From NCBI GenBank assembly GCA_021018815.1, contig JAITYX010000085.1, forward strand, positions 1,922,001-1,986,000: a DNA stretch of 64,000 nt, given 5' to 3'. Origin of the DNA: Talinum fruticosum (taxonomy: Eukaryota > Streptophyta > Magnoliopsida > Caryophyllales > Talinaceae). The position numbers were made by a program, and so were the translations under genes. Within the stretch, counting starts at the first letter, position 1. Each line of letters opens with the position of its first letter. The notes below the pieces were generated by a model. That model was not told the DNA's origin. It did no database searches and saw only the letters and a program-made list of their open reading frames with translations. This document shows positions 25,161 to 36,879 of the stretch, in pieces.

Positions 25161-26791
25161 AGGCCTCCGATTGTGCCTAGGTCATGATTTTACGTTAGGG
25201 ATCCATGTTAGCTCCTTGTTTGCCCCCAAAATCAATGACAAGAATGACATTTAGTAGTGAACAGTCATAGATGAGTTTGATGTTAGCCTCTTGGGGCTTA
25301 AAAGTGTGAAGGGCTACAATAATGACCTTGTATCTCGGAGGCCAAAGCATCTTCGTCTTTTTCAATTTGTGAATGATCAGTCCTTTTTTTAGAGAGAAAA
25401 ATATGGGGACCCGATTGAGCTCTTTTGGCATCCAAAGAGCAAGAGTAGGTTAAACCTACATACACATGATATGCCTAGCAGAGGTTTCTTATGATTATAG
25501 CTTCGTGTTAATTTCTTACGGCCCAATTCTTTAAGGGAATTGGCCTTGTGCTATTTTTGCGGTGGCATAGAGCTCGAACGATGTGCCTTAGAGATCATAT
25601 ATGACCCTATGAGATCTTCGCTTGATGAGCGACGTGCACTCCACCTTTCTTCGTTCAATAGGTCTTCTTTTGATGAGTACATGCATCGTAGTTCCATGGT
25701 CGATCAATTGGAAATATGATCATTTATCAAAGCTCTATTTTTACTAGATGTCCCCTTGTAGGTCTCTCTAGATAGGCCTTTCCTTATCCATTGTGCTTGT
25801 GAGGTGACCTCTTCACGAGGGAGAATGAGAAAGATGCTCGTAAGGATGAAGAGATTACCACAAAAATGAGTAGACTATGTGTCTTTATACTCCCTTTTTC
25901 TATCAATCTTTTTTGTCGGGCCATCGGGGTGGCCTTAGTGCTCGTTGTTAATGTGTTTGACGCTTTATTCATATGTCATTATCATTGCTTATCTTCATGC
26001 TTGACATTCACTTGTCTCTTGCTTGGCTCTTTCTTGCTTTAATTTGCCTTATATTTCCTTCCTTAGCTTGATTTATACATAATTTGCTTCTTCTCACACA
26101 TTTTTAATTGTTGTCGAGTTTTTAATTCTCACCGTTGGGGTTCGTGTTAGCCCCTTACTTTGATTGAGCTAGTGAGTCATGTCAGCCCCTAGCTTTTGAG
26201 GTTTGATGTCGTTTCATTGGGAGATCATGTTAGCTCCTTGAATTTTGCATCTTAGTTTCGTTGCATTAGGGCATCATGTTAGCCTTAAACTCGGTGAAGA
26301 ATAGAAGTTACATGACTTCTAAATGCATATTCATTGTATTAACGAGGGAAAAATGAAGTCTCGTGTCAAAAAGAAATATATGCCCCTATTGAGCACTTTC
26401 CGAAAAGATGTCTCAAGTGTGGGTGATTCCTTTATATAATTGGGACTCACTTGGGTTAGGCGAGTCCTTAAATAAGGGAAACCCATACCGGACAATGAGG
26501 TTCCATGACGCTACTCGCTAGAAATAAAGATAGTGAGTTCTTCAAGTGGTGAACTCTATTTATAAACGTGCCCACAACTCTTAGGCAAAGTACCTCTTAA
26601 GGTTGTCACTTTGTTTGGGTAAGATGCTTCTTTCCTTTAGAATTTTCATTGGAATTTCTTGGGTTGACCATCGATGGAAGAACTTGCGAGTTTAGATAAA
26701 GTATTGGCTTATATGTTCTCCGATCGATGCACATGGATGACTTCAAAGTGTTAAAGTTTGGAAGCGACTTCCTTGGCTTTTTTCAAGTAGG

Positions 26792-26974
26792 TTATTCTTT
26801 TTCATCCTTGAATTCATGTAAGCCATTGAGTGGGTTAACCATTAATTGAGAATTGATATAAGTCTTGACTAACTTATCTCCTAAGGCATGACAAATCTCA
26901 ACCACGACAATGCTATGTTCCACCCCAAATGTCTTTGCTTTGTATGTGGAATCCACACTCAGCTTATGTTTCAT
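26792..26974 (-). pseudogene. Retrotransposon RNase H-like fragment
   Basis: A 60-codon frame contains AKTFGVEHSIVVVE and VKTYINSQLMVNPLNG, which resemble the part of Tat RNase H normally reading (S)DSQLVVNQ; the catalytic Asp of that motif is Asn here (INSQ). It overlaps the pre-RT fragment by 11 bp, showing that most of RT between them has been deleted. Confidence 0.6.
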
Positions 26975-27239
26975 AACTTAGGGGCTTAATCTTGGCATAT
27001 CTTCGAGGCCCAAATGCGAAGACAACCTTATACTTCCTTAGGAGGTGGATGACGCCTTCCTTAATTCCTTTTCTAAGATTCTTGCCCATTTGCACGGAGC
27101 GATTAGGGCATTTTTCCTCTAAGGGAATGAGCTCGTCATAATTAAAAGGCTTAGGTCGGATCTTTTCATGGTTTTTTGGTTTTGGCGAAGCATACATCAT
27201 GGTCTCGGGGCCTTTGGCTAGAAGTTCCACCTTAGTCAC
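26964..27239 (-). pseudogene. Retrotransposon pre-RT segment
   Basis: The frame contains VQMGKNLRKGIKEGVIHLL, then RKYKVVFAFG, matching the conserved stretch just before the reverse transcriptase of Tat/Ogre-type polyproteins, where a leucine-rich helix precedes the DVFAW-type motif. The fingers and palm of RT that should follow are absent. Confidence 0.65.
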
Positions 27240-27471
27240 TTTCCCTTGGGGTCATCTTTGACCTTCCCGACGTCTTTTTGTCTTTCAATCAAGGGCCAAA
27301 GGATTACATAGTAACTTCTTCACACGGTCTTCTGGTCCTCATAGAATTTGCCCATTGTTCTATCATTGAGCTTGTATTGCATGAGAAGGAGGTATGGTGC
27401 AACGACATCTTTGACCTTATAAAGGGTTGGGCGTCCTATGATGACATTATATGTTGAAGGAACGTTCACCA

Positions 27472-27828
27472 CTAGCAAGTCCACTTCGTGTTTCCGGCCT
27501 TAGCTTTTTCTCTAACTCTAACAGGTAAGTGTATCATGCTTATGGGATAGACTATTTGTCCCCTGAACCCGAGGATGCAATTGATGAGGGGAATGAGATC
27601 TTGTGTAGGGTACTTCAACTGAATTAAACATTCCATGGTGATAATATCCACTAAACTCCCCATGTCCATGAGGATCCTTTTTACTATATATATAGTGTTG
27701 GAAATCTTTAACTTGATGACCATTGGGTTGTCATAGGGGTGGCACTCGCAAATTATCATGACTTGTCTGGGCACTTTAGAGATAAGCCTTCTAAGAAAAT
27801 GGAGTAAGGCCTCCCGCGAAATCCGCAT
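27472..27828 (-). pseudogene. Retrotransposon aspartic protease remnant
   Basis: A 118-codon frame with the retropepsin-like active site DMGSLVDII at residues 55-63, preceded by DNPMVIKLKI and followed by the flap and core (LGFRGQIVYPIS). The usual active-site triad is D-T/S-G; here the middle residue is Met and Gly follows, so even the best-preserved part is probably inactive. It lies in the expected place between gag and the pre-RT segment. Confidence 0.72.
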
Positions 27829-27878
27829 TGATAGTTGTGATGACTTTGATTGAGTCTCTTCATATTTTCGCTCATCCT

Positions 27879-29140
27879 TTAAATTTCAAGGGTCTCTTTG
27901 TGATCCTCTTTGAGGAAGCGATCAATTTTGCCATTATCGTCGAGCTCCTTAAGCGCTTTTTTTTTTTCCGTAACTCGACATTCGAGTGTGTCATGCCCTA
28001 TTTGCTCATGGCACTCGCAATACTTAATTGAATTCCATAACTTGTCGAGAGTTGTAATGGCAACTGGCTTTCTTAACATTGGATGACCCTTTATCTCCAT
28101 AAAGGATCTCCTCGGTCGATATTAAAGTAGTGATCAATGTTATAGTCTTTGTCTCTTGTGAGCTTTTCGTCTTCTCTCCTCCTATTGACTTCTTCTCCTT
28201 TTTCACCACATAATTTTGTGGCTTGGATGAAGTCCGCCTTTTCCGAAGTGCCTCCACCAAGCTCTATATCTTTTGCTTGGCCAATGAGAATTTGAATCTT
28301 CTACCTTTTAGCTCATTAAGGAAGGTAGTATATGCTACTTCAATTTGTGAACTTAGGATAAGATGGTTTCTTCATGTAACGTTCGGATATAGTCCTAGAG
28401 AAGTTCATTATTTCCTTGCTTGACTTTATAGAGATGGATGCTCGCTTCTTTTTTCTTGTAACTTGCAATGAATTGTTCGACAATCTTCTCACATAACTCT
28501 TCAAATGAGGAAATGCTTCCCGATGAAGGCCATTGAACCACTTTTGTGCAACTACTTTCAAGGTAGAGGGGAAGTATTAACAATATGTGGCATTGTCTCC
28601 GTCTTACGCATATATATGGGACTTGTAATATGACAAGTGATCTTCCGGATCCATGATTTCATCGTGAGGGATTGATATCCGGCACTTTGATCTTATTCGG
28701 GAAGGTGTATTCATGATTTTCTTTGAGAATAAAGTAGAGAAGGTTGGGTGGCCGAGCACGAGTCGGATCCAAATATAGGGACAACATGAGTTTAAAGTTG
28801 GGAAACCTCTACCAATGATGGGCTTTTCCTCTCGCTAGAATCGAGGGAAGTGCCCTTGTTTTCTCTAACCTCTCGTGGTTCTTCATGGTCGACAACCCTT
28901 GATGTTTATCTACCGATCACTTCTGCTCCCTAATGGCTTACCATTCTTGGTGATGCCTGGGGAGTTTTCTCGGCGTTTCCATTCCAAGTTAAGGTCATTA
29001 GAGCTTGAACGCACTACACTAACAGACCTTCTCTTATTACTTCGGGCATGTAAAGCCTTCGCGACCCTCAAACCACGCCAAATGCCCGTTGTCCGTAACA
29101 TAAGGACTTGAGGTGGTATGGGAAGTGATGACTTTTTCAT
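27879..29140 (-). pseudogene. Tat-type gag remnant
   Basis: The capsid part lies at 28340-28583 in two overlapping frames (AQKWFNGL; SFEELCEKIVEQFIASYKKK; IHLYKVKQGNNELL). The knuckle is at about 27990-28060 (CECHEQIGHDTLECRV), followed by KKKALKELDDNGKIDRFL, the pattern of Tat gag C-termini. Between them is a Lys/Ser-rich linker. The N-terminal part (28600-29140) is unrecognisable basic sequence. Several frameshifts; not functional. Confidence 0.7.
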
Positions 29141-29347
29141 TGGCTCTTTGGAGGGCTTCTTAGCCTCAATGATCCCCCTAGAGTCTCCTCATCATGACAC
29201 TTCGTTGGAGGAGCACTTGGTTGCTCGAGACGAGGAGCATTCAGCAGAATCCGTTGGCGGGACTTGGACAGTGCGTGAATACATCCCTCTTGTGAATTGG
29301 CCTAGAGGATGACCTTCCCGGCGGGTGCACCAAATCTTGAAGTGGGA

Positions 29348-31523
29348 CTGTAGTAAAACGGCGTAGACACCTAAAAAGCGTTGTCCCTTATCTCCTTTAA
29401 TTCCGTATTTTATATATTTGGCCCGACGATGAAATTCGAAGTCCTGTTTGAGGATTTGGATCATGGACTAAATTTTATTGGTGTGACGGAAACCAAGTAA
29501 ATCATAAAGAACCCCGAGTACCACATAAATAGCTTTTTGCCTTGGATCGGTCCAAAAATCCCTTTTTCTTTTGGACGGTCCAGTGGACAACGGAGTCCAT
29601 TGTCGCGCACGGAGATTCCAAACTTATAATTTTGCATCTCACTTTTGTCTAATTAAACATGGAGTCGAAGACCTAAAGACGGTGTTAGGCGCTGCATTTC
29701 ATAAGTATCAAAGTAATGCGTTTAAACTCCAAAACAGATCCGCCCGAGACTAGGAGCTTCCTCCCACAAGAAGACATCGTATGGTCGACGCTCCTTACCA
29801 TGATTCTTTAAGTGAAACATCTGCGTTTTTAGCCAGGAGACTCCCTAGCACTTTAGGGCACTAAACCTTAGGTATCCCCGGTTGGTCGGTGCCCCGACCG
29901 GGATTCTATCCGGTCTTATCTCTTCGGCTTTGGTCCGATTTTTGTTGCCCTTTCTACTAAGCTTTGGACGACCGATCGAGGGCAAACCCTAGGTCATTTG
30001 TGACCTACACCTTTCCCTATAAATAGAGAGCCCGGGCACTCATTTCTGCACAACTTTTCTCCTATGCATTATGCTGCAAAAAGCTAACCGTAAAACCTAT
30101 TCTTAACATTACGCTGCTGAAATTCGATTAAGAGCTATTAAATACTTCCTTACGTATTCGATCTCTTGGCCCCTTTTCAACTTATTTCCACTCTATTCCT
30201 CATCCTTACCACGTCCGAACTAGAATAATCCATGATCAATCTTCTTACCTACATTCAAAACTCACAAAAATCCTCTTTGTTAATTCCCCATTGTCGCGTG
30301 ACCGGATCCAGACATGAGATTCGGATCGGTAGATGGGAGAACCTAAGGGCATTGATTCGGCCTTTAAACGGCTATTTTTTTTATACTTTCATCGCTTTCC
30401 ATATTGTGAAAATGAGTTGTACCGTTTATATTTCCTCCCCGTCTTATGTAATATTTTAAGTTTCTTGCTTTTCTCTCGCTTTTATTTTCTTTACCGTTTT
30501 CCTATATTTGCTTTTTATCGCTTTCATTCATGCTTTGGTTGCTTTGATTTTGTTTAGCATATTATGTGCTTGTGTTTAGTACATTATTTTAATTCACTAC
30601 TCAAAGTAATAATGTCCGTCTTCGAAAGGGCGGAATGAAAGGGCATTCCCTATGTTTCATACCCTCGCCCCGAATCCGATTCTCGATTCTAAGACCGATG
30701 GAGTCATTTTTTAGTCTCTTTCAGTCTTAATTTTCCCATACTAAGATTGGAAGAGCAAATTTTATTTATTTTATTTATTTTTTGTTAGTTTTTCTTTCCT
30801 AAAAACTAACTAACGACTCCTTTTTTTTTTTGCTTTATTTATATTCGAATTGCATCTCGGCTTTTCTTACTGCAGTACAAAATTCGGGGCTTTAGATCCT
30901 ACCTACGAGGCCAAAGGCCGTAGCTGATTCCTTCAGCTGTGACCTATGGTCGGCGCCGTGACCGCCGAGTGCTGGCTTCGCCTAACACCTAGTCATCGAT
31001 AGCCGTGGCTTGGGTCCGAACCGGTGTTTTCACACCAATTTGGCCCTAAAGGCTCACAGCGGATCCGAAACCCTAGTTTCTTTACTTTGTTCGGTTAAGA
31101 AATAACATCTCGAGACTTTAGAAAATAATTTCTAAAATAAAAATAATTAATAAAACGCCAATCAATCTTATTTAATTCATCTTTAACCCAACTTAATATA
31201 ATTCGCAACTCTAAATAAGAGGTCAATCCCCAATTTCAAAAACCATCTTCAAAACTCTAACATCATTCTTTAAAAAGAATTTCTAAAAACCTACGCCAAA
31301 CATTCGTAGGGAAGCTCGGTCGGCCCCGCTGCCATGGTTGCTACAAAGGCATGATGGGAATATGCTTGATCCATAGTCTCCCTAACTTGCTCTTGCACTT
31401 GCTAAAACCCAGTGCTCTTCAAGGAGTCAATGAGGTTTTTAGTGCGCCAAGGTGACAAAACTCCTTGCGATGAGATGGTCGATTGCCGATGGAGCGATAT
31501 GATGATTCCACGTCCTCCGCTCG
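29348..31523 (+). repeat. LTR-like block with plus-strand promoter signals
   Basis: Begins TGTAGTAAAACGGCG just right of the Tat leader. At 30018-30025 a strong TATAAATA is followed by CCCGGGCACTCATTTC, a typical plant LTR promoter and cap region, on the plus strand. Downstream sequence to 31523 is GC-richer and leader-like with no ORF. The promoter points away from the minus-strand Tat internal region, so the block may belong to a different element. Neither a primer-binding site nor a right terminus was established. Confidence 0.45.
30018..30025 (+). promoter_or_regulatory. TATA box of LTR-like block
   Basis: TATAAATA, preceded by AAACCCTAGG and TGTGACCTACACC and followed about 20 nt later by a CA-rich start-like segment. 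Context is an LTR rather than a host gene, since no coding sequence follows. Confidence 0.5.
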
Positions 31524-31531
31524 AAGGACGT

Positions 31532-32248
31532 TAGGGGTGAGCATGAGTCGGTTTGGTTTGATTTGGGAGTTACAATTCATTTAACCGGATTTCTCGGTTC
31601 GAAATAATGTGAATCGGAATCGTAACCTGGTAAACCTGGTTAACCGGGTTTTTCGGTTTGGTTCACTCGGTTAAACGAAACTATTAGATAAAGTTTCTTA
31701 ATGTTTATTTTTTTATTTTTTGAGGTGTAGCATATATATGCAATAGAAAAATGAGCACAATTTTTAAAGTGTAGTAGGAATATCTAATTTAAAAAATAAA
31801 CATATATGACCATTTAAAAAATAAAGATTAATAGAACTTAATATGGACTTAAGTTTAATTGGGCACTCGCCTCTACCCCCTCTCCTCGTGCCACTTGTTG
31901 CATCCGCTCGCCTCCCCGTGCACTCGCACCCCCCACACCTGCATCGCCCCTCCCTTATGCCATCGCCTCCAACCTGCATTGCCCCTTCGTGCACTTGCCC
32001 GAGCTAGCCAAGCCATAACCTCCCCAAAAATTACACAATGTAAAAAAAAAAAACATATTCAACTTAATATTTCACAAAAAAATTAAAAAAATTATCGGGT
32101 TTTAAAATCGGCAGCTTTAAAATCGTGAACCATAACTCGGAATCGGATAAACCGATTAATCAAATATCGGTTAACCGGATACTTTAATCGGTTCGGTTTT
32201 GCCGATTTTTTGGTTTGTTTTATCGGTTTCGGTTTTTGCTCACCCCTA
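31532..32248. mobile_element. hAT-type MITE, 717 bp
   Basis: Ends are TAGGGGTGAGCA and TGCTCACCCCTA, a perfect 12-bp inverted repeat of the kind common in plant hAT MITEs. Flanks are AAGGACGT and AGGGATGT, an 8-bp duplication matching at 6 of 8 positions with two transitions. Subterminal regions on both sides are full of CGGTT/AACCG phrases in opposite orientations. The core (31860-32010) is C-rich and has no credible gene. It sits within the LTR-like leader sequence, which resumes on the right. Confidence 0.85.
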
Positions 32249-32269
32249 AGGGATGTTGCCGAATTGCCC

Positions 32270-33615
32270 CCTCCCGACCTATAGTTAAGGAATAAGGAGG
32301 AGGAGGAGTTTGTAAATCTCTTTATTATAGGTTTTTGGGCTTAAATTTGAGAGATTCGAGGTAAATTTCATGAAAAGCGATGAATAGAAGAATTCGGGCC
32401 CAAGAGGAGGCAAGAAAGAAGCCTAAAACACATCAAGAGAAGTCGCACAGCCCTCGTGCAAAGCCGCACAGCCGTGCGGATCATCGAGCGAAAGGCTCGA
32501 AGTGAAGGAAGGCCGCACGGCCCCAGTGCACATCTCGCACGGCCGTGCGACAAGTTACTGGAAGATTGAAGACGCGCACGGTACCTCGTGCGAGAATCCG
32601 CACAGCGTTGCGAAATAGGCGAGAGAGCACAGAACGCGGCAGATTTTTCGCACGGTACCTCGTGCGACTACTGTTTCGGCGATTATTTAAGTTTCCTAAT
32701 TGTATTTGTTGAGGGATTCTATTCTATAATTTAGATTTTTAGCTAGGGTTTCGAGAGAGCTCCGAGAGGAGACTCAAGAACACTCTTTATTGTTCATCTA
32801 CTTCAAGTTTTTATGATTGAATTGCATCAAGTTTTTATTCGGTAATCGTAATTTCTTCTCTTTATCTTTTCTTTACAGTTTCTCTTCGTTTCTCTATGGC
32901 TATTTTCCCCAATCTCTCGTCAATTGTTTAGTATCATGTTTAGGGGCTAATTTCTTTACTTAGGTTGGGATTGATCCCTATTATGCCTTGATAATCATGA
33001 ATTGAGTACCAATTGGGTTGTTCTATGCTTTTTAGGTTAGAATTCACTTCGTTCATCACTCTTTCATTGATTGTCTCGAGAGAGGACTCATATGCTTTTA
33101 TTAGGGTTTTGTGGAACATCGAAAGATGAAAACTTACCTAGAATGACGTTGTGAACGATTAGAACTTTGATATGAAAATAATTAAGGTTTTAATTGGGGG
33201 TTGTGAGATGCATTCATTGTGATTTTGCTCTTTATTAATCCCATGAAAATAGGTGATTAGATTGTGCGAGGATTAGTCTTTGACCTTCGAAAGTAGGCGA
33301 AGATAGGCTTAATTGGTGTCTCCCTCTTCTAAACTATTAGCATAGGCAAATCTCAAACGGTATTCGATTATGGTTTCAGGCATATTAGTGTGATTAATCC
33401 CAATCTAAGGCTTTTTATTCATCGGTTTCTCTTAGTTATTTTGTTATTAGTTGATCCAAAAACCAAATCACCTGTCGAACCGAGTTTTTACCTAGATTAG
33501 AGTTTTTAGGTAGATTTAGTATTTGAAAGCGAGTTCCTTGTGGACACGACCCGTACTTGCCGGTTCCTAACTACAGCCTACACCATGCACTTGCGGTATT
33601 ATATTTCTCTCAACA
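32270..33615 (+). repeat. Probable gypsy LTR with GC-rich palindromes
   Basis: Contains a series of palindromes based on GCACGGCCGTGCG and GCACGGTACCTCGTGCG (32440-32670), then TATTTAA at 32683-32689 as a possible TATA box, a GCTAGGGTTTCGAGAGAG leader, and ends TCTCAACA at 33615 after CTTGTGGACACGACCCGTACTT, which resembles the end of Athila-type LTRs. The 5' boundary is uncertain: either near 32309, after an AGGAGGAGGAGG tract, or TGTTGAGG at 32707. No target duplication was found. Confidence 0.5.
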
Positions 33616-34228
33616 ATGAATCGAGTTCTCGCTGGCAACCTTGGACTACCACTCTCCACACGAGATGACACCAAAATGTTTCGAAAATGAATCTAGCAAG
33701 GTATGATGTGGATTATGAGTGGGAGATAATGGATTTATTGTCCCAACCTCCAGGTGAATGAACTTGAATCGTCGGCTCTTTGTGGCACTCGCTCCGTCCT
33801 GTAAAGAAGGCACTCCCTAGGGTTGGATCATGGGGAATGTTGCTCCAATGCTCAAGTTAGTCAACTAAAATCAAAAAGTCAAAGAGAATCCTCCTCGAAG
33901 TGCGTGAATGAGGTTTTTTGGAATTTGTATGGTCTCGTGCCAATATGGAAAGATTCCCTTTTCTCTCTTGGGAGTAGAGAGAATAAGTGAGCCAAAGTGT
34001 AATATGGATTTTTAGGAGTAATGATATGATATGGGATTTGGACAAGGTTGGTGAATATTTATAGAAAAAATAAATGAGGGGTAAGATAGTCTTTTATCGT
34101 AATCAGGTAGGAAACACAAATCTCATGTGAATGAAGGCTTAGACCGATATTGTATGTATCTCGTCTGAATAGTAGAGTTGGTATGTAACATGAAGGATAA
34201 ATTGATGGTTCCTCGGAAATTGCCACAT
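33616..34228. other. Retroelement-derived sequence related to copy A
   Basis: About 33985-34045 matches 18533-18595 closely (GAGTAATGATATGATATGG is shared exactly), showing that copies A and B belong to one family and that the Athila-like LTR lies at the edge of copy A. No coding sequence was recognised. Confidence 0.55.
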
Positions 34229-35230
34229 CAACTCCCTCCATTTCATTTTATTCATCTTATATTTATTAAGGATTTAGTTAAAAGTAACATCATTATCTCT
34301 TTTTTATGGCAATATCATTGTTAATATACCCTTGGCTTGTTGGGAGTTAACATCTACCAATTCAAATTTGTAGAAATAAAGCTCCCGAAATAAATAGATT
34401 ATTTTATTTTTAACTCCTCAACGACTTGAAAATATATGTGGGTGTTTATTAGCTCAATCGATTTAGTCTTTGAGAGTTATCACTAAGAACATGGGTTCAA
34501 TCCTGCTTATATCGAGTCTTTGTTCCATATTTGTACCCAAGAAAAGAAACATAAAAAATGCATTTTTCTAACTTATTATGATTAGCGTTTAATATTTACA
34601 AATGTTTACGGTTAGCGTTATTACCATCAGATATCAATGTAGTTATGGCTAGTAGTTATTAGTAGTTACCAATGCTTAAATTAGCAATTTTCAACGTTTA
34701 CGAGCAGTTATAAGTGTTTATCAATGATTTCCGATTATAATTAGCAATTAACAATTATAGAAATTATCATAAATGTTGAAACAACATATGCCAACAAAGC
34801 ACATTTCTAGTCTTTAATTTCTATTCCTCTCTTCTACCCTAATATTTGACCCGTAATTTCCTAATTTCAAAATCCCCAATTTGCATTGATACCCTAATAC
34901 TGTGTTTTACTCATAAAATTTCTTCGAGATAGATATATATCCATTTTAAAATTTTTAGAAACTTTATATATACTCTCTCCATTTCATTCTACTTATTATT
35001 TTCGGACTATGAGGGAATACTATGAAAACACAAAGTTTATGACAAAATTTATGTTAAAAGACCAAATGGCCCAAAATTCCCTTGAAAATGAAGAAAGTCA
35101 ATGCAACAAAAATATTGGTAAAGTAGTTGTTAATATGTTATTGAGACGGTACAGCTTATGCATTCTCTATGTTTCTTCGAATAAATGGGAGTTGATCTTT
35201 GTGTATCGACTTTCTTGCTAAAATTCTGTT
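34229..35230. repeat. AT-rich block with Stowaway-like MITE ends
   Basis: ACTCCCTCCATTTCATTTTATTC at 34229 and CTCTCCATTTCATTCTACTT at 34977 resemble Tc1/mariner Stowaway termini, and AAATGGGAG at about 35185-35193 could be the right end of the second. No TA duplication could be confirmed. The segment at 34580-34790 is degenerate TTAGCGTTTA-type sequence. Confidence 0.35.
34438..34565 (+). mobile_element. tRNA-derived SINE
   Basis: Starts GTGGGTGTTTATTAGCTC, with an A-box-like TTAGCTCAATCGATTTAG and a B-box GGTTCAATCC about 45 nt further on, and ends in a short A-rich tail (about 34550-34560). It shares the same head and box spacing with the element at 52111-52218. No clear target duplication. 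Confidence 0.6.
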
Positions 35231-36349
35231 GATAAAACAAGAGTATGACCTTTTGGGCTTTAGCGGGCCAAGAAGTATGAGATGCATGACTCTTTTAGCC
35301 CGTTGGAGCTAAAAAGACCCCGTAAAACCGTGTTAGAGGAGTTTGTTCTCCAAGGGAACTTCCCTTTGAGGAGATTGAAAGTGCAACTTTTTAGTCCTTA
35401 GCATGAAAATTTTATGTAAGGATGGAGAGCTTCTAGCTCCCTAAGGTTAAAAGTGTAAAGGCCGGCTTGTTGGGGTAAAGCTTATGGCCTTTTAGCTCCC
35501 GGAGGCTAAGAGTATGGATTTGCTCACAACAATGTTGTGGTTCTTTATGCGATCTTCCAACATATGTAGGCTTGAAAGTGTATGAATCTCGCTAGGGAAC
35601 ATCTCACGTAGAGCACGACCACTTAACCTTTATTTAGGAGTGCCTATGGCGAGTGCCATTATAGGTCTTTATATGACCTTTCAGCTCCCGTAGGGTTGAA
35701 AGTGCTTGATTCGCGCTAGGAAACCTCCCATGGAGTGTGCTACCTCCTAACCTCTTGTTAGGAGTGCAAGTTGCCCACGAAGTGCCAGTGTGGGTATTTA
35801 TGCAACCTTTCAACTCCGATAGGCATGTGCAAATTTTGTCGATGGACGGCGGTCTCCTTGAGAACATGACTTTGTGGAGGCAAAAGAGTGACTTTTTAGC
35901 TCCCGTAGGCTACTTTGTTGCTCCATATCAATATCCGAGGTAGTGTCCCTTTGTGGTGATAAAAAGGCAACCTTTTAGCTCCCGTAGATTAATTTGTCGT
36001 TGGATGTCAATCTCCAAAGGAACATCTCTTTGCGAAGATAAAAACGCGACTTTTAGCTCATATAGGCTAATTTTAGTAATTTACGACTTTACTATTATTT
36101 TTATTTGGTGACATAAAAACCTAACTCCCGACTCAAAAACTAACACGACTCAAACTTAAAAATCCGACTCGAAAAATCACGTTTGTCGACTAAAAAAATT
36201 ACTTGACTCAAGAAACAAAATACCAAACCCCCAAAAATATTTTTCCCGACTCCCCCTCCAAATTTCCTGAATTTCCTACGACCCCCTTTTTTCTCTCCTC
36301 TCAAAGCCCCCATTTTCTCGAATTCTCAACCTTCCGTACCCAATTTCCC
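35231..36349. repeat. 79-bp minisatellite family, copy B, with flanks
   Basis: About 35340-35840 matches the lead-in of copy A (TAGGGAACATC..., CCTCCTAACCTC, AGGAGTGCAAGTTGCC). From about 35845 to 36080 there are roughly three repeat units with heads at about 35923 and 36005. The right flank (AACTCCCGACTC, CTTAAAAATCCGACTC) also matches copy A. It ends at the PIF/Harbinger left terminus. Confidence 0.8.
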
Positions 36350-36879
36350 TAAGGCTATCTTTAATGAGAACATATCGTACGAGTTGCTCCATAATAGTTT
36401 ATATTATAAATGGGTCCCAATTGCAATATTTTATAAATCTAATTTTTGTATTATATTTATTTTGAATTTTGCTAACAATTGAATAATTTGATAAAAATTA
36501 TTAAATGATTGACTTATGATTTTGTGTGTTTTAATAATAATTTTTTTATAAATAGTTGTATTGTAATTTAATGATATAAAATAATATTGAACTTAATTAA
36601 CTGTTATTTTTTAAGAAGCTTATTGAAAAAATTAAAAAATAAAAATTAGAAATTAAAAAAGGATCAGTTATTAGTTATTGTAGAACAAGGTTAGACAACG
36701 ACAACTGAAAATTACATCAAAACATTATAACATAATACAAATACAACATAATAGTACAACTTAAAATACACGAAAGTTACTTAAAATAATTCATTACTAT
36801 GCCAAAGCTAATTAAAAAAATGAATTAAAACATACGAAATAAAATACTAAAACATAAATTTATTTATGACCGCCTTCAA

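Larger units (their letters stand above)
25160..29335 (-). mobile_element. Tat-lineage Ty3/gypsy retrotransposon, minus strand, internally deleted
   Basis: Reading leftward on the minus strand: a leader beginning TTTGGTGCACCCGCCGGGAA at about 29331, gag (28583-27879), aspartic protease (27828-27472), the segment before RT (27239-26964) and an RNase H-like fragment (26974-26792). RT proper and integrase are missing, so there is at least one large deletion. All parts are frameshifted. Tat assignment rests on the gag zinc-knuckle style, the pre-RT motif and the RNase H wording. Sequence further left (25160-26700) shows repeated GTTAGCYCCTT phrases and no domain. Confidence 0.72.

Noticed and set aside
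32707..33615. Independent 909-bp LTR with TGTTGAGG/TCTCAACA ends
   Set aside because: Termini mirror well, but flanks GTATT and ATGAA do not match and a TATA-like box lies just outside, so a longer LTR is at least as likely.
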